64,000 nt of DNA from Citrobacter amalonaticus (GCF_018252635.1 NZ_JAGTXM010000002.1:264961-328960), one strand, 5' to 3'; numbered from the stretch's first letter, positions 34,587-44,692 are shown. Numbers and translations: made by a program. Notes: generated by a model from the letters alone, not told the origin.

Positions 34587-35234
34587 TTACTCTCCCAGAT
34601 GCTCCAGTAGCGACTCAAGGCGCTGCTTCAGCGCGGCGACTTCGCTTTCCAGCACTTCGACGCGTGCCTGTAAATCCCCCGTCGCCGCCGGCGGCTCATC
34701 GGCCAATGCAATCGGCTCCTTCACCTCGCCGCAGAACAGATGCATATAGCGACTTTCACGCTTACCAGGCTCACGCGCCAGACGGACGACGTAAGGGCCA
34801 TCCTCTCGCGTTGCCAGACGTTCCAGCGTCGATTCAACTTCCGCCATGTCGCTGAATTCATACATCCGCGATGCACGGCTGCGTAACTCGCCAGGCGTCT
34901 GCGCACCGCGTAGCAGCAGCGTCGTCACCAGCGCCACCTCCGCCGGACTCAGTTTCAGATTGCCAAATTCCGAATTGCAAAAGCGCTGCTCATACTTGGT
35001 GACTCGGCTACCAAAACCGCTGACCGTGCGCAGAAAATGGCGTTTCACCAGATTGTCGAGGTGCTCTTGTACCTCGCGCTCAGCCATATTCATTACTGGT
35101 TCACGGTTGGTTTTCTGATTGCAGGCGGTAACCACGCCATTAACGGAGAGCGGATATTGCTCTGGTGTCGTGACCTGTTTTTCGAGCAGGCAGCCAACCA
35201 CACGAGCTTCAGCGGCAGTTAATTCATATTTCAT
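34587..35234 (-). CDS. yceH: DUF480 protein YceH
   Basis: A 215-residue protein of the DUF480/UPF0502 family, built from two winged-helix-like domains ([20 protein letters not shown] at the N-terminus; [26 protein letters not shown] in the middle) with a C-terminal coiled coil. The role is unknown; the fold suggests nucleic-acid or protein binding. It is followed directly by yceM and preceded by rimJ at 9 bp. Confidence 0.92.
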   Translation of the reverse strand: MKYELTAAEARVVGCLLEKQVTTPEQYPLSVNGVVTACNQKTNREPVMNMAEREVQEHLDNLVKRHFLRTVSGFGSRVTKYEQRFCNSEFGNLKLSPAEVALVTTLLLRGAQTPGELRSRASRMYEFSDMAEVESTLERLATREDGPYVVRLAREPGKRESRYMHLFCGEVKEPIALADEPPAATGDLQARVEVLESEVAALKQRLESLLEHLGE

Positions 35235-35243
35235 AAGGTATCC

Positions 35244-35828
35244 TCACCGACCTGCGGTCCATTCTGATGTCGTTAACGCCGTCAGCACGTGGTCGCGCCA
35301 TTGCCCGTCAATCAACAGATAATCTTTCGCGTAGCCTTCTTTTTCAAAACCAAGTCGCGCCAGTAAATCGCCACTGCGTTTATTGTGCGGCATGTAATTT
35401 GCCATAATACGATGAATATGTTGTGTGCGTTGCATATAACGGATAGCGGCGGTCAGCGCTTCAAACATCAGCCCCTGCCCTTGCCATTTCTGCGCAATGG
35501 AATAGCCCAGATAGCAGGCATGGAAAGACCCACGCACCACGTTAGAAAAATTCGCCACCCCGATAACCTCCTTTTCATCAGGATCCAGTAGCGCAAAGTA
35601 ATACGCAGAACCTTGCTTATGAAATTCGGCAATCATGCCAAGCCGCGCCTGCCAGCCAGAGGGATAGCAGTGGCTTTCATCACGAATTGGTTCCCAGGGT
35701 TTTAAGAAATGACGATTTTCTGCGTAATAATCTGCCAGACGCCAGGCATCACGCTCATGCACTAAACGTACGACCAGGCGGTCGGTGGTTAAGCGCACTT
35801 TTGGCACGTTACTGCGATAGCCAAACAT
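35244..35828 (-). CDS. rimJ: Ribosomal protein S5 alanine N-acetyltransferase
   Basis: GNAT acetyltransferase of 194 residues that modifies the N-terminal alanine of ribosomal protein S5. The acetyl-CoA binding segment [20 protein letters not shown] and the preceding beta strands are intact. It heads the leftward rimJ-yceH-yceM run and diverges from mdtH. Confidence 0.95.
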   Translation of the reverse strand: MFGYRSNVPKVRLTTDRLVVRLVHERDAWRLADYYAENRHFLKPWEPIRDESHCYPSGWQARLGMIAEFHKQGSAYYFALLDPDEKEVIGVANFSNVVRGSFHACYLGYSIAQKWQGQGLMFEALTAAIRYMQRTQHIHRIMANYMPHNKRSGDLLARLGFEKEGYAKDYLLIDGQWRDHVLTALTTSEWTAGR

Positions 35829-36120
35829 ATTTATTTCTACTCCTTCCCGAATCGCCGTTACACCCTGATTGACTTACTATACCTGTGCAAAACCACCCTG
35901 TGAAAAGTGCAATTTGCCATTTTTTGAATTATTCCGCCATTTTGATGAAAACTCTCTATCAAGATGGACTTTTGATAAAAAAATATTGTCCCGGCGAGGG
36001 TGGGCAAAAAGGCAGCAAAGCCGCAGAATAGGAGATACTTCGCTTTATATACTCTCAATCATTCGAATGCCGCACATGCCGCGCAGCTCGAAGGATGACG
36101 AGTGTTTCCCGGGAGGGGAA

Positions 36121-37329
36121 ATGTCGCGTGTCTCGCAGGCCAGGAACCTGGGTAAAACTTTCCTGCTCATCGATAATATGCTGGTCGTGTTGGGCTTCTT
36201 CGTTGTGTTCCCGCTGATCTCAATTCGTTTTGTCGACCAAATGGGCTGGGCTGCCGTAATGGTCGGTATCGCGCTGGGCCTGCGCCAGTTCATTCAGCAG
36301 GGGCTGGGGATTTTTGGCGGTGCCATTGCGGACCGCTTTGGCGCAAAGCCGATGATCGTCACCGGTATGCTGATGCGCGCTGCCGGGTTCGCCACCATGG
36401 GTATCGCGCATGAACCGTGGCTCCTGTGGTTTTCCTGTTTTCTCTCCGGCCTCGGCGGTACGCTGTTCGACCCACCACGCTCGGCGCTAGTGGTTAAACT
36501 GATTCGCCCACATCAACGGGGGCGTTTCTTCTCAATATTAATGATGCAGGACAGCGCTGGGGCCGTTATCGGCGCGCTATTAGGAAGTTGGCTGTTGCAG
36601 TATGACTTCCGTCTGGTCTGTGCCACCGGGGCGCTGTTGTTTGTGCTTTGCGCCGCCTTTAACGCCTGGCTGCTGCCCGCGTGGAAACTCTCTACCGTCC
36701 GTATTCCGGTACGGGAAGGGATGGGGCGAGTGCTCAGTGACAAACGCTTTGTCACCTATGTGCTGACGCTGGCGGGCTATTACATGTTGGCGGTTCAGGT
36801 CATGCTGATGTTGCCCATAATGGTCAATGACATCGCCGGTTCGCCTGCCGCAGTAAAATGGATGTATGCCATTGAGGCCTGCCTTTCGCTGACGCTGCTC
36901 TATCCCATTGCGCGCTGGAGCGAGAAACGGTTTCGTCTTGAGCATCGCTTGATGGCCGGCCTGCTGCTGATGTCATTGAGCATGTTGCCCGTGGGACTGG
37001 TGAGCGACTTACAGCAGTTGTTCACGCTGATTTGTACCTTCTATATTGGTTCGATCATTGCTGAACCCGCTCGCGAAACGCTCAGCGCCTCGTTGTCGGA
37101 TGCCCGGGCACGCGGCAGCTATATGGGCTTTAGCCGTCTGGGGTTAGCCATAGGCGGTGCTATCGGTTATATCGGCGGCGGCTGGCTGTTTGATATGGGG
37201 AAATTGCTCCAGCAACCGGAGTTGCCCTGGATGATGCTGGGGATTATTGGCTTTATCACCTTCCTGGCGTTGGGCTGGCAGTTTAGTCACAAACGCACGC
37301 CGCGCGGCATGCTGGAACCCGGCGCCTGA
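36121..37329 (+). CDS. mdtH: Multidrug efflux MFS transporter MdtH
   Basis: Twelve-segment inner-membrane exporter of the major facilitator family, linked in E. coli to quinolone tolerance. The start at ATG 36121 ([22 protein letters not shown] upstream) gives 402 residues, the E. coli length. An in-frame extension of 84 codons (from 35869) is not protein-like and was dropped. Motif A-like ADRFGAKPM lies after segment 2. The 292 bp before it, shared with rimJ, show no clear element. Confidence 0.95.
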   Translation: MSRVSQARNLGKTFLLIDNMLVVLGFFVVFPLISIRFVDQMGWAAVMVGIALGLRQFIQQGLGIFGGAIADRFGAKPMIVTGMLMRAAGFATMGIAHEPWLLWFSCFLSGLGGTLFDPPRSALVVKLIRPHQRGRFFSILMMQDSAGAVIGALLGSWLLQYDFRLVCATGALLFVLCAAFNAWLLPAWKLSTVRIPVREGMGRVLSDKRFVTYVLTLAGYYMLAVQVMLMLPIMVNDIAGSPAAVKWMYAIEACLSLTLLYPIARWSEKRFRLEHRLMAGLLLMSLSMLPVGLVSDLQQLFTLICTFYIGSIIAEPARETLSASLSDARARGSYMGFSRLGLAIGGAIGYIGGGWLFDMGKLLQQPELPWMMLGIIGFITFLALGWQFSHKRTPRGMLEPGA

Positions 37330-37392
37330 TTTGATACCTGCGCGTGTCTCCTCCATACTGAAAGGGAACTGACAGTCAAATGGAGGAGAAAC

Positions 37393-38040
37393 GTGAAGCT
37401 TTATATTTACGATCACTGCCCTTTCTGCATCAAAGCCCGCATGATTTTTGGCCTCAAAAACATCCCCGTCGAACTGAATGTCCTGGCCAACGACGATGAC
37501 GAAACCCCAACCCGTATGATTGGTCAGAAAATGGTGCCTATTCTGCAAAAAGACGACAGTCGCTATCTGCCTGAAAGCATGGACATCGTTCATTACGTCG
37601 ATAAACTGGATGGCAAACCGCTGCTCACCGGCAAGAAGAACCCTGCTATTGACGAGTGGTTACGCAAAGTGAACAGCTACGCTAATCACCTGCTACTGCC
37701 GCGTTTTGCAAAATCTGCGTTTGACGAGTTTTCCACCCCTTCGGCACGCCAATACTTTACTGAGAAGAAAGAGGCGATGATTGGCAGTTTTGCCGACCAT
37801 CTTGCCCACTCTGCTGGCCTGACCAAAAAAATCAGTGATGACTTGCGCGCACTGGATAAGCTCATTGTGCGGCCTAATGGCGTGAACGGCGAACTTTCCG
37901 AAGACGATATCCAGTTATTTCCCCTGCTGCGCAATCTGACGCTGGTGGCCGGTATCAACTGGCCGACGCGCGTTGCTGACTATCGTGACAATATGGCGAA
38001 ACAGACGCAGATCAATCTGTTATCATCAATGGCGATTTAA
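37393..38040 (+). CDS. grxB: Glutaredoxin 2
   Basis: Glutathione-dependent redox protein. It has 215 residues: a glutaredoxin domain with the CPFC active site at Cys9/Cys12 (YDHCPFCIKA) and an all-helical GST-like C-terminal domain. Length and both domains match E. coli Grx2. It follows mdtH by 63 bp and ends at a hairpin at 38050-38083. Confidence 0.97.
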   Translation: MKLYIYDHCPFCIKARMIFGLKNIPVELNVLANDDDETPTRMIGQKMVPILQKDDSRYLPESMDIVHYVDKLDGKPLLTGKKNPAIDEWLRKVNSYANHLLLPRFAKSAFDEFSTPSARQYFTEKKEAMIGSFADHLAHSAGLTKKISDDLRALDKLIVRPNGVNGELSEDDIQLFPLLRNLTLVAGINWPTRVADYRDNMAKQTQINLLSSMAI

Positions 38041-38049
38041 CGTTTACCG

Positions 38050-38083
38050 GCGGTGGCTGGATCATACAGGCTGCCGCTTTTTT
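38050..38083 (+). terminator. Terminator after grxB
   Basis: A 9-bp stem with G-T pairs (GCGGTGGCT/GGCTGCCGC), loop of 10 bases, is followed by TTTTTT, 9 bp after the grxB stop. Confidence 0.6.
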
Positions 38084-38170
38084 CAGTTTTTTCTACTGGC
38101 GACGTTCGCGCTGGTGACACATGCTGCGTTATGTCAGGATTATGACGACCGCATCGTGTAGAGGAACCCC

Positions 38171-38731
38171 ATGAAGAAGATTTTATTTGCTGCCGCGTTG
38201 ATAGTTGGCGGCCTGTTGACCGGCTGTAATCAGCTCACACAGTACACCGTAAGCGAACAAGAAATTAATCAGGCGCTCGAAAAGCGCAATAATTTCGCCA
38301 AAGATATCGGGCTCCCTGGCGTGGCTGATGCGCATATCATACTCAACAACCTCGCCAGTCAGATCGGGCGCGAAGAGCCAAACAAAGTGACGCTGACCGG
38401 GGATGCCAATCTGGATATGAATTCGCTGTTTGGCAGTCAGAAAGCCACCATTAAGCTGAAACTGAAAGCCTTGCCAGTCTTTAATAAAGAACAAGGGGCC
38501 ATCTTCCTGCAGGAAATGGAAGTGGTGGATGCCACCGTGACGCCGGAAAAAATGCAGTCGGTATTGCAAACCCTGATGCCGTATCTGAACCAGTCGCTGC
38601 GCAATTACTTTAACCAGCAGCCAGCGTATGTCCTGCGCGAAGACAGCAGCAAAGGCGAAGCGCTGGCGAAAAAATACGCCAAAGGCATTGAGGTGAAACC
38701 GGGCGAAATCATCATCCCGTTCACCGATTAA
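38171..38731 (+). CDS. yceB: Lipoprotein YceB (DUF1439)
   Basis: Predicted lipoprotein of 186 residues. The signal peptide ends LLTGC with the lipid-modified cysteine near residue 19, and Asn at the +2 position suggests the outer membrane. The DUF1439 domain follows; proteins of this fold bind hydrophobic ligands, but no function is established. The gene stands alone between two terminators. Confidence 0.92.
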   Translation: MKKILFAAALIVGGLLTGCNQLTQYTVSEQEINQALEKRNNFAKDIGLPGVADAHIILNNLASQIGREEPNKVTLTGDANLDMNSLFGSQKATIKLKLKALPVFNKEQGAIFLQEMEVVDATVTPEKMQSVLQTLMPYLNQSLRNYFNQQPAYVLREDSSKGEALAKKYAKGIEVKPGEIIIPFTD

Positions 38732-38736
38732 ACGAC

Positions 38737-38760
38737 AAAGGCGCTGCGGCGCCTTTTTTT
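38737..38760 (+). terminator. Terminator after yceB
   Basis: A perfect 8-bp stem AAAGGCGC/GCGCCTTT with a TGCG-type loop is followed by TTTT, 5 bp after the yceB stop. Confidence 0.9.
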
Positions 38761-38768
38761 ACGTGCAA

Positions 38769-38825
38769 ACGAAAACGTTTCCCCTTATCCTTTGTTTCCG
38801 GCAAAAATGACATCCCTCAGCCGGA
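38769..38825 (+). promoter_or_regulatory. pyrC promoter: PurR box and CTP-sensing leader hairpin
   Basis: A PurR-like box ACGAAAACGTTTCCCC (38769-38784) precedes a -10 TATCCT (38786-38791). About six bases on is TTTCCGGC, the start region. TCCGGC (38797-38802) can pair with GCCGGA (38820-38825), which forms part of the pyrC ribosome-binding site. In E. coli and Salmonella, transcripts that start at the C residues under high CTP form this hairpin and are not translated; those starting further down at G under low CTP escape. The parts needed are all present. Confidence 0.75.
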
Positions 38826-38833
38826 GCATATTG

Positions 38834-39880
38834 ATGACAGCACCCTCCCAGGTTTTAAAGATCCGCCGCCCAGATGACTGGCACCTGCACCTTCGCGATG
38901 GCGAAATGTTAAAAACGGTCGTGCCGTACACCAGCGATGTTTATGCACGTGCAATTGTGATGCCCAACCTGGCGCCGCCGATCACCACGGTAGATGCGGC
39001 AATTGCCTATCGCCAGCGCATCCTTGATGCAGTCCCTGCCGGACATACCTTCACACCGCTGATGACCTGCTATTTAACGGACACGCTGGATCCCGCTGAA
39101 CTGGAGCGCGGCTTTCGCGAAGGCGTATTCACCGCAGCCAAACTCTACCCGGCGAATGCCACCACCAACTCCAGCCACGGCGTCACCTCCATTGATGCGA
39201 TCATGCCGGTACTTGAGCGCATGGAGAAACTCGGGATGCCGCTGCTGGTGCATGGCGAAGTCACCCACGCCGATATCGACATTTTTGATCGTGAAGCGCG
39301 CTTTATTGAGACGGTGATGGAGCCTCTGCGCCAGCGTTTGCCTGCGCTGAAAGTGGTTTTCGAACATATCACCACGAAAGATGCGGCGGAGTATGTCCGT
39401 GACGGCAATGAATTACTGGCCGCGACGATTACGCCGCAGCACCTGATGTTTAACCGTAATCACATGCTGGTTGGCGGTATTCGTCCGCACCTTTACTGCC
39501 TGCCAATTCTGAAACGCAATGTCCACCAGCAAGCCCTACGTGAACTGGTTGCCAGCGGCTTTGAGCGTGCCTTCCTCGGTACCGATTCAGCCCCACACGC
39601 CCGTCATCGTAAGGAATCGAGCTGTGGCTGTGCGGGTTGTTTTAACGCGCCAACCGCGCTGGCAAGTTATGCCGCCGTGTTCGAAGAGATGAATGCGCTG
39701 GCGCATTTTGAAGCGTTTTGTTCACTGAACGGTCCACGTTTCTACGGCCTGCCGGTCAATGACACTTTCGTTGAACTGGTACGGGCAGATCAGCAGGTAC
39801 CGGAGAGCATCGCACTGACCGATGATACGCTGGTGCCGTTCCTTGGGGGCGAAACGGTGCGCTGGACGATTAAAAAGTAA
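38834..39880 (+). CDS. pyrC: Dihydroorotase
   Basis: Zinc enzyme of de novo pyrimidine synthesis that cyclises carbamoyl-aspartate to dihydroorotate. The start at ATG 38834 (GGAG upstream) gives [23 protein letters not shown] and 348 residues. The HxH metal ligands, the carboxylated lysine in [17 protein letters not shown], and [13 protein letters not shown] are present. A 14-codon upstream start would precede the regulatory hairpin and is rejected. Confidence 0.97.
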   Translation: MTAPSQVLKIRRPDDWHLHLRDGEMLKTVVPYTSDVYARAIVMPNLAPPITTVDAAIAYRQRILDAVPAGHTFTPLMTCYLTDTLDPAELERGFREGVFTAAKLYPANATTNSSHGVTSIDAIMPVLERMEKLGMPLLVHGEVTHADIDIFDREARFIETVMEPLRQRLPALKVVFEHITTKDAAEYVRDGNELLAATITPQHLMFNRNHMLVGGIRPHLYCLPILKRNVHQQALRELVASGFERAFLGTDSAPHARHRKESSCGCAGCFNAPTALASYAAVFEEMNALAHFEAFCSLNGPRFYGLPVNDTFVELVRADQQVPESIALTDDTLVPFLGGETVRWTIKK

Positions 39881-39918
39881 AAAAATTGATGCCGCCTGTT
39901 GTAACCTGCCCAGGATAA

Positions 39919-39934
39919 CTGTATAAATAAACAG
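39919..39934 (+). promoter_or_regulatory. LexA box upstream of dinI
   Basis: CTGT-ATAAATAA-ACAG matches the SOS box CTG-N10-CAG with the AT-rich centre. It lies 21 bp before the dinI start, so LexA would block transcription. Confidence 0.9.
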
Positions 39935-39955
39935 TATATTCAACAGGGGGCCATT

Positions 39956-40201
39956 ATGCGTATTGAAGTCACCATTGCTAAAACTTCACCTTTGCCTGCC
40001 GGTGCCATTGACGCTCTGGCAGGTGAACTCTCCCGCCGTATTACTCACTACTTTCCCGATAACGACGGTAACGTGACCGTTCGTTATGCCGCAGCGAATA
40101 ATTTGTCCGTGATTGGCGCATCGAAAGAAGATAAAGAACGGATCAGCGAAATTCTCCAGGAAACCTGGGAAAGCGCTGACGACTGGTTCATCAAAGAATA
40201 A
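39956..40201 (+). CDS. dinI: DNA damage-inducible protein I
   Basis: Small acidic protein of 81 residues that binds RecA filaments and tunes the SOS response. It starts MRIEVTIAKTSPLPAGAIDAL and ends with an acidic helix (ESADDWFIKE) that in E. coli mimics DNA. A LexA box upstream and a hairpin terminator downstream (40226-40247) make it a self-contained SOS unit. Confidence 0.97.
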   Translation: MRIEVTIAKTSPLPAGAIDALAGELSRRITHYFPDNDGNVTVRYAAANNLSVIGASKEDKERISEILQETWESADDWFIKE

Positions 40202-40225
40202 AAATGCTATGCCGTAGTCTCTTTT

Positions 40226-40247
40226 GCCGGGTCGCCCCGGCTTTTTT
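40226..40247 (+). terminator. Terminator after dinI
   Basis: A 6-bp GC stem GCCGGG/CCCGGC is followed by TTTTTT, 24 bp after the dinI stop. The rest of the 334-bp gap to bssS (40248-40535) is AT-rich and presumably holds the bssS promoter; I see no gene in it. Confidence 0.85.
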
Positions 40248-40535
40248 CTGTCATCTTTAAAGCCAATCTCTTTGCGGCGTCATTTAATAAATCCTCTGAC
40301 CTTAAGAATTGATTATATTTTCACCGGTCACTCAAAATAATTGCACAACATACTTAAAAATAGTGAACAAGATGGTGATTAATTACTCACAAATTCTTAA
40401 TTTGCAGAAAATTATGCTTCCCCCTCTTTAAAATCTCAGTGAATACCCTTATTTATTGATATACTGAAGTTGCTTCAGATAAAAACGCATTGAACCTCGA
40501 AAACCGTTGTCTTGTAACACGAATTAGGGGGCATG

Positions 40536-40790
40536 ATGGAAAAGAATAATGAAGTCATTCAGACTCATCCGCTTGTGGGATGGGACATCAGCACCGTAGA
40601 TAGTTATGACGCGCTGATGCTGCGTTTGCACTACCAGACTCCAAATCGTCCCGAACCCGATGGTACAGAAGTCGGTCAAACGCTCTGGTTAACCACCGAT
40701 GTTGCCAGACAATTTATTTCGATATTAGAAGCCGGCATCGCCAAAATCGAATCCGGCGATTACCAGGTAAACGAGTACCGTCGGCATTAA
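40536..40790 (+). CDS. bssS: Biofilm regulator BssS
   Basis: An 84-residue cytosolic protein (MEKNNEVIQTHPLVGWDIST) known in E. coli as YceP, which affects biofilm formation through AI-2 and indole signalling. The start is the second of two adjacent ATGs, because GGGGG then lies five bases upstream rather than two. It stands between a 334-bp AT-rich gap and a terminator, so it is monocistronic. Its biochemical activity is unknown. Confidence 0.95.
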   Translation: MEKNNEVIQTHPLVGWDISTVDSYDALMLRLHYQTPNRPEPDGTEVGQTLWLTTDVARQFISILEAGIAKIESGDYQVNEYRRH

Positions 40791-40812
40791 CGAGACGGTC
40801 ATTCTCACTTAA

Positions 40813-40835
40813 AAAGGCACCTATGGGGTGCCTTT
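40813..40835 (+). terminator. Hairpin after bssS
   Basis: A perfect 9-bp stem AAAGGCACC/GGTGCCTTT with a 5-base loop lies 22 bp after bssS. The T-tract is short (TTTGCTATTTC), so termination may be partial. Confidence 0.65.
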
Positions 40836-40905
40836 GCTATTTCTGGGTTGTATTACGCATTTCACTTATTTACTCTGCATCAAACGCGACAGCAAAGAGA
40901 AACCA

Positions 40906-42024
40906 ATGAAATACGACTTAATCATTATAGGCAGCGGGTCCGTTGGGGCAGCCGCAGGTTATTATGCCACTCGCGCCGGGTTAAACGTTCTGATGATCGA
41001 CGCACATATGCCGCCGCATCAACAGGGTAGTCATCACGGTGATACCCGGTTGATCCGCCACGCGTATGGCGAAGGTGAAAAATACGTTCCGCTGGTGCTG
41101 CGCGCGCAGGCGCTGTGGGACGAACTCTCCACCCAAAATGAAGAGCCGATTTTTGTACGATCCGGCGTCCTCAATCTTGGCCCCGCCGATTCCCCCTTTC
41201 TGGCAAACGTCGCGCACAGCGCAAAACAGTGGCAACTGAACGTTGAGCATCTGGATGCCGCCGCCATCATGGCGCGCTGGCCTGAAATCCGCGTTCCCGC
41301 AGATTACACAGGCCTTTTCGAAGCAGATTCCGGTTTTTTGCGCAGTGAACTGGCGATAAAAACCTGGATCCGTCTGGCAGAAGAAGCCGGATGCGCCCAG
41401 CTCTTTAACTGCCCGGTCACAGCCATTCACCATGATGATGGCGGGGTCACCGTGGAAACCGCTGACGGCGAATACAGTGCGAAAAAAGCGCTGGTGAGCG
41501 CCGGAACCTGGGTTCAGGCGTTGCTCCCCGAACTCCCCATCCAGCCGGTACGGAAAGTGTTTGCCTGGTACCAGGCAGATGGCCGCTATAGTATCAAGAA
41601 TAAATTCCCTGCTTTCACCGGCGAACTGCCCAATGGCGATCAGTATTACGGCTTCCCGGCGGAGAATGACGAGCTGAAGATCGGTAAGCACAACGGCGGA
41701 CAACTTATCCAGGCCGAAGCTGAACGCCAACCGTTTGCCAGTATCGCCAGCGATGGGTCTGAAGCATTCCCGTTCCTGCGTAATGTCCTTCCCGGGATCG
41801 GCTGCTGTCTGCACGGTGCGGCCTGCACCTATGATAACTCGCCGGATGAAGATTTTATCATCGACACACTGCCTGGTCATGACAACACGCTGATCGTGAC
41901 CGGACTAAGTGGTCACGGCTTTAAGTTTGCCTCGGTATTGGGTGAAATTGCCGCTGACTTTGCCCAGGAAAAGCCAGCCGCATTTGACCTTACGCCATTC
42001 AGGCTCTCCCGATTTACGGCATAA
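40906..42024 (+). CDS. solA: N-methyl-L-tryptophan oxidase
   Basis: Flavoprotein oxidase that demethylates N-methyl-tryptophan, giving tryptophan, formaldehyde and hydrogen peroxide. The start ATG 40906 gives [20 protein letters not shown] and 372 residues, as in E. coli. The FAD dinucleotide motif GSGSVG lies near residue 10, and the covalent-FAD cysteine in [14 protein letters not shown]. Family: monomeric sarcosine oxidases. A terminator follows at 42034-42055. Confidence 0.95.
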   Translation: MKYDLIIIGSGSVGAAAGYYATRAGLNVLMIDAHMPPHQQGSHHGDTRLIRHAYGEGEKYVPLVLRAQALWDELSTQNEEPIFVRSGVLNLGPADSPFLANVAHSAKQWQLNVEHLDAAAIMARWPEIRVPADYTGLFEADSGFLRSELAIKTWIRLAEEAGCAQLFNCPVTAIHHDDGGVTVETADGEYSAKKALVSAGTWVQALLPELPIQPVRKVFAWYQADGRYSIKNKFPAFTGELPNGDQYYGFPAENDELKIGKHNGGQLIQAEAERQPFASIASDGSEAFPFLRNVLPGIGCCLHGAACTYDNSPDEDFIIDTLPGHDNTLIVTGLSGHGFKFASVLGEIAADFAQEKPAAFDLTPFRLSRFTA

Positions 42025-42033
42025 TGGTTAAAT

Positions 42034-42055
42034 GGCCTCGTAATGAGGCCTTTTT
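42034..42055 (+). terminator. Terminator after solA
   Basis: A 6-bp stem GGCCTC/GAGGCC with a GTAAT loop and TTTTT tail, 9 bp after the solA stop and 15 bp before yceO. Confidence 0.85.
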
Positions 42056-42070
42056 AATGGTGATGAAAAT

Positions 42071-42184
42071 ATGCGTCGTCTTTTTCTTTGTCTGATCAAC
42101 AATATTCGCGAGCATTTTATGCTCTACGTTATTTTGTGGTCGTTGCTGGCTATTCTTGATGTTATTTACATTCTGTTTTACTGA
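42071..42184 (+). CDS. yceO: Small membrane protein YceO
   Basis: A 37-codon reading frame (MRRLFLCLINNIREHF...YILFY) with a basic N-terminus and one long hydrophobic segment (about residues 17-37), so a predicted single-pass inner-membrane protein. E. coli K-12 encodes the similar YceO, about 46 residues, at the same place between solA and yceI-yceJ. Here the frame cannot extend upstream because no earlier in-frame start was found, so it is shorter. Function unknown. It sits 15 bp after a terminator and has no strong ribosome-binding site (only GATGAAA). Confidence 0.6.
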   Translation: MRRLFLCLINNIREHFMLYVILWSLLAILDVIYILFY

Positions 42185-42443
42185 TCCCTGACACTGACAA
42201 ATACTGACAAAAACTGAAAGTTATCTAATTATCGCCTTGTTTTTTTGATTAAGAAAACCACCTCATCCCCCTACAAGCAGTCACAAATCGGTCATTTATG
42301 ACGAATCGATTGAATCAAAATTCATACTTCATACAAAATTATTGAATCAGCGTTAAATATCGCTCTCGATGTTATTTTTTAGTTGCATTTATGTCTTTAT
42401 CAGGCCATTTTCATTCAATCCTGAAATATGAAATGGAATTTTT

Positions 42444-43016
42444 ATGCAATTCTCTAATACCCCTCAACGGTATGGTTTTATTTCCGCCATGCTTCACTGG
42501 CTAACCGCTTTGGTGGTTTACGGTATGTTTGCGCTTGGTCTCTGGATGGTGACGTTGAGCTATTACGACAGCTGGTATCACCAGGGACCGGAATTGCACA
42601 AAAGCATCGGGATCCTGCTGATGATGGGTCTGGTTGTGCGGGTCGTCTGGCGTCTGCTCTCGCCACCACCAAAGGCATTGAAAAGTTATTCGGCCCTGAC
42701 CCGCGCTGGCGCAGCGCTGGGCCACCTCGCCCTATACCTGCTGTTGTTTAGCATTGTCATCAGCGGTTACTTGATCTCGACGGCGGACGGTAAACCGATC
42801 AGCGTTTTCGGCTGGTTTGATGTCCCGGCGACTTTCGCTGATGCGGGTGTTCAGGCCGATCTCGCCGGAAGCGTACACCTGTGGCTGGCCTGGATCGTCG
42901 TTATTCTTTCCATTCTGCATGGCCTGATGGCCTTTAAACACCACTTTATCGATAAAGACGACACCCTGAATCGCATGTTGGGTAAGCCGTCATCTGACTA
43001 TGGAGCTCAAAAATGA
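42444..43016 (+). CDS. yceJ: Cytochrome b561 family protein YceJ
   Basis: Inner-membrane di-haem b-type cytochrome of 190 residues, with four predicted membrane helices. Likely haem histidines lie in [23 protein letters not shown] and [10 protein letters not shown]. It overlaps yceI by 4 bp (ATGA) and is probably co-transcribed with it. By analogy with other b561 proteins it may pass electrons from the quinol pool to a periplasmic partner; the partner is not known. The AT-rich 259 bp before it hold no gene. Confidence 0.93.
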   Translation: MQFSNTPQRYGFISAMLHWLTALVVYGMFALGLWMVTLSYYDSWYHQGPELHKSIGILLMMGLVVRVVWRLLSPPPKALKSYSALTRAGAALGHLALYLLLFSIVISGYLISTADGKPISVFGWFDVPATFADAGVQADLAGSVHLWLAWIVVILSILHGLMAFKHHFIDKDDTLNRMLGKPSSDYGAQK

Positions 43017-43588
43017 AAAAAAGCCTGCTGGGTTTAACTCTCGCCTCTCTGCTGTTCACCACCGGCTCCGCCGTTGCGGCGGATTATAAAATCGACAAAG
43101 AAGGACAACATGCCTTTGTTAATTTCCGCATTCAGCACCTGGGGTATAGCTGGTTGTACGGCACGTTCAAAGACTTCGACGGCACCTTTACCTTTGATGA
43201 GAAGGATCCCGCCGCCGACAAAGTGAACGTGACGATCAACACCAACAGCGTGGATACCAACCACGCCGAGCGTGACAAGCACCTGCGCAGCGCTGATTTC
43301 CTGAATGTGGCGAAATTCCCACAGGCGACCTTCACCTCCACCAGCGTGAAGAAAGACGGTGACGAACTGGACATCACCGGGAATCTGACGCTAAACGGCG
43401 TAACAAAGCCGGTGACGCTGGAAGCGAAGATGATTGGTCAGGGTGACGATCCGTGGGGCGGTAAACGTGCAGGTTTCGAAGCCGAAGGCAAAATCAAGCT
43501 GAAGGATTTCAACATCACCACCGATCTCGGTCCTGCCTCGCAGGAAGTAGATTTGATTATCTCGGTGGAAGGCGTGCAGCAGAAGTAA
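43013..43588 (+). CDS. yceI: Periplasmic lipocalin-like protein YceI
   Basis: Secreted protein of 191 residues with a Sec signal peptide (cleavage after AVAA near residue 22) and the YceI beta-barrel domain, which binds polyisoprenoid such as ubiquinone-type lipids. In E. coli it is induced by high pH and osmotic stress. Overlap with the cytochrome gene yceJ suggests a joint role in redox or quinone handling in the periplasm, which is an inference. Confidence 0.95.
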   Translation: MKKSLLGLTLASLLFTTGSAVAADYKIDKEGQHAFVNFRIQHLGYSWLYGTFKDFDGTFTFDEKDPAADKVNVTINTNSVDTNHAERDKHLRSADFLNVAKFPQATFTSTSVKKDGDELDITGNLTLNGVTKPVTLEAKMIGQGDDPWGGKRAGFEAEGKIKLKDFNITTDLGPASQEVDLIISVEGVQQK

Positions 43589-43600
43589 TAAAGACATACT

Positions 43601-43633
43601 GCCGGATGGCGGTGTTGTCACCGTCATCCGACA
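43601..43633. repeat. REP element between yceI and trhO
   Basis: GCCGGATGGCGGTG and CACCGTCATCCGACA form an imperfect inverted pair between two convergent genes, typical of a single REP unit. It may also serve as the 3' hairpin for both. Confidence 0.7.
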
Positions 43634-43639
43634 ACGCGA

Positions 43640-44692
43640 TCACTCGGCGGGATCCGGGATCCCCAGTTTCGTATTCAGTCGTCCACGCGACTTATTGAAG
43701 ATTTTATTGCCGTTCTCACGCCCTGCACGCAGGCGACGTTGTTCTTCTTCCGGTAACGCACTCTCTTCGCAGCAGATCTCGCTACAGCAGCCGTTGTACT
43801 TTTGCGCACATGCCGGGCACTGAATAAACAGCAAATGGCAGCCGTCATTTTTGCAGTTGGTGTGGCTGTCACACGGCGCGCCGCACTGATGACAATGCGC
43901 AATCACCTCATCCGAAATGCGCTCGCCCATGCGCTCATCAAACACAAAATTTTTGCCGATGAAACGCACCGGTAACCCCTGCTCGCGGGCCTTGCGCGCA
44001 TATTCAATGATACCGCCTTCAATGTGCCACACTTTACTGAAGCCATTGTGCTTCATCCACGCGCTGGCTTTTTCGCAGCGAATACCGCCGGTGCAGTACA
44101 TCACGATTTTTTTATCTTTGTGTTCCTGCATCATCTCGACCGCTTTGGGTAACTGCTCGCGGAACGTGTCGGCCGGAATTTCCAGCGCGTTCTCAAAATG
44201 GCCCACTTCGTACTCGTAATGGTTACGCATATCGATGAACAGCGCATCCGGGTCATCAAGCATCGCGTTTACTTCAGCGGCCTTCAGATAATCACCGACA
44301 TTGCTGGCATCAAAGTTCGGATCCTCAATACCATCCGCCACAATCCGCTCGCGAACCTTCATCCGCAATACCCAGAAGGATTTGCCATCATCTTCTAGCG
44401 CAATATTCAGACGCACACCGTCAAGCGCCGGATCAAAGGCGTACAGTTGCTGGCGGAACGCATCAACCTGGCTTTGCGGCACGCTGATTTGGGCGTTAAT
44501 ACCTTCATGAGCCAAATAGATTCGACCAAAAACATTCAGCGCTGTTAACTTTTGATACAACGCATCGCGTGTAGCCTGCGGGTCTGTGATGGTAAAATAT
44601 TTGTAGAATGAAATGGTCGTGCGCGGCTCAGTTTCAGCCAACATCCGGGCTTTGAGGGCATCATTAGAAATACGGTTATGTAACACTGGCAT
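43640..44692 (-). CDS. trhO: tRNA uridine(34) hydroxylase TrhO
   Basis: Hydroxylates U34 of certain tRNAs using oxygen, on the way to 5-(carboxy)methoxyuridine (formerly YceA). The 350-residue form from ATG 44692 ([13 protein letters not shown]) matches E. coli. An in-frame ATG 25 codons upstream (44767) gives a protein-like extension ([16 protein letters not shown]), so the longer start is possible; neither has a clear ribosome-binding site. A rhodanese domain with the active cysteine in [12 protein letters not shown] lies near residue 180, and a C-terminal cysteine-rich domain has [14 protein letters not shown] and related clusters. Confidence 0.94.
   Translation of the reverse strand: MPVLHNRISNDALKARMLAETEPRTTISFYKYFTITDPQATRDALYQKLTALNVFGRIYLAHEGINAQISVPQSQVDAFRQQLYAFDPALDGVRLNIALEDDGKSFWVLRMKVRERIVADGIEDPNFDASNVGDYLKAAEVNAMLDDPDALFIDMRNHYEYEVGHFENALEIPADTFREQLPKAVEMMQEHKDKKIVMYCTGGIRCEKASAWMKHNGFSKVWHIEGGIIEYARKAREQGLPVRFIGKNFVFDERMGERISDEVIAHCHQCGAPCDSHTNCKNDGCHLLFIQCPACAQKYNGCCSEICCEESALPEEEQRRLRAGRENGNKIFNKSRGRLNTKLGIPDPAE

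Noticed and set aside
35869-36120. N-terminal extension of mdtH by 84 codons
   Set aside because: Not protein-like compared with the 402-residue family; the ATG at 36121 has a strong ribosome-binding site.
40981-41880. 299-codon frame antisense to solA
   Set aside because: Shadow of solA, no conserved domain or start signals.
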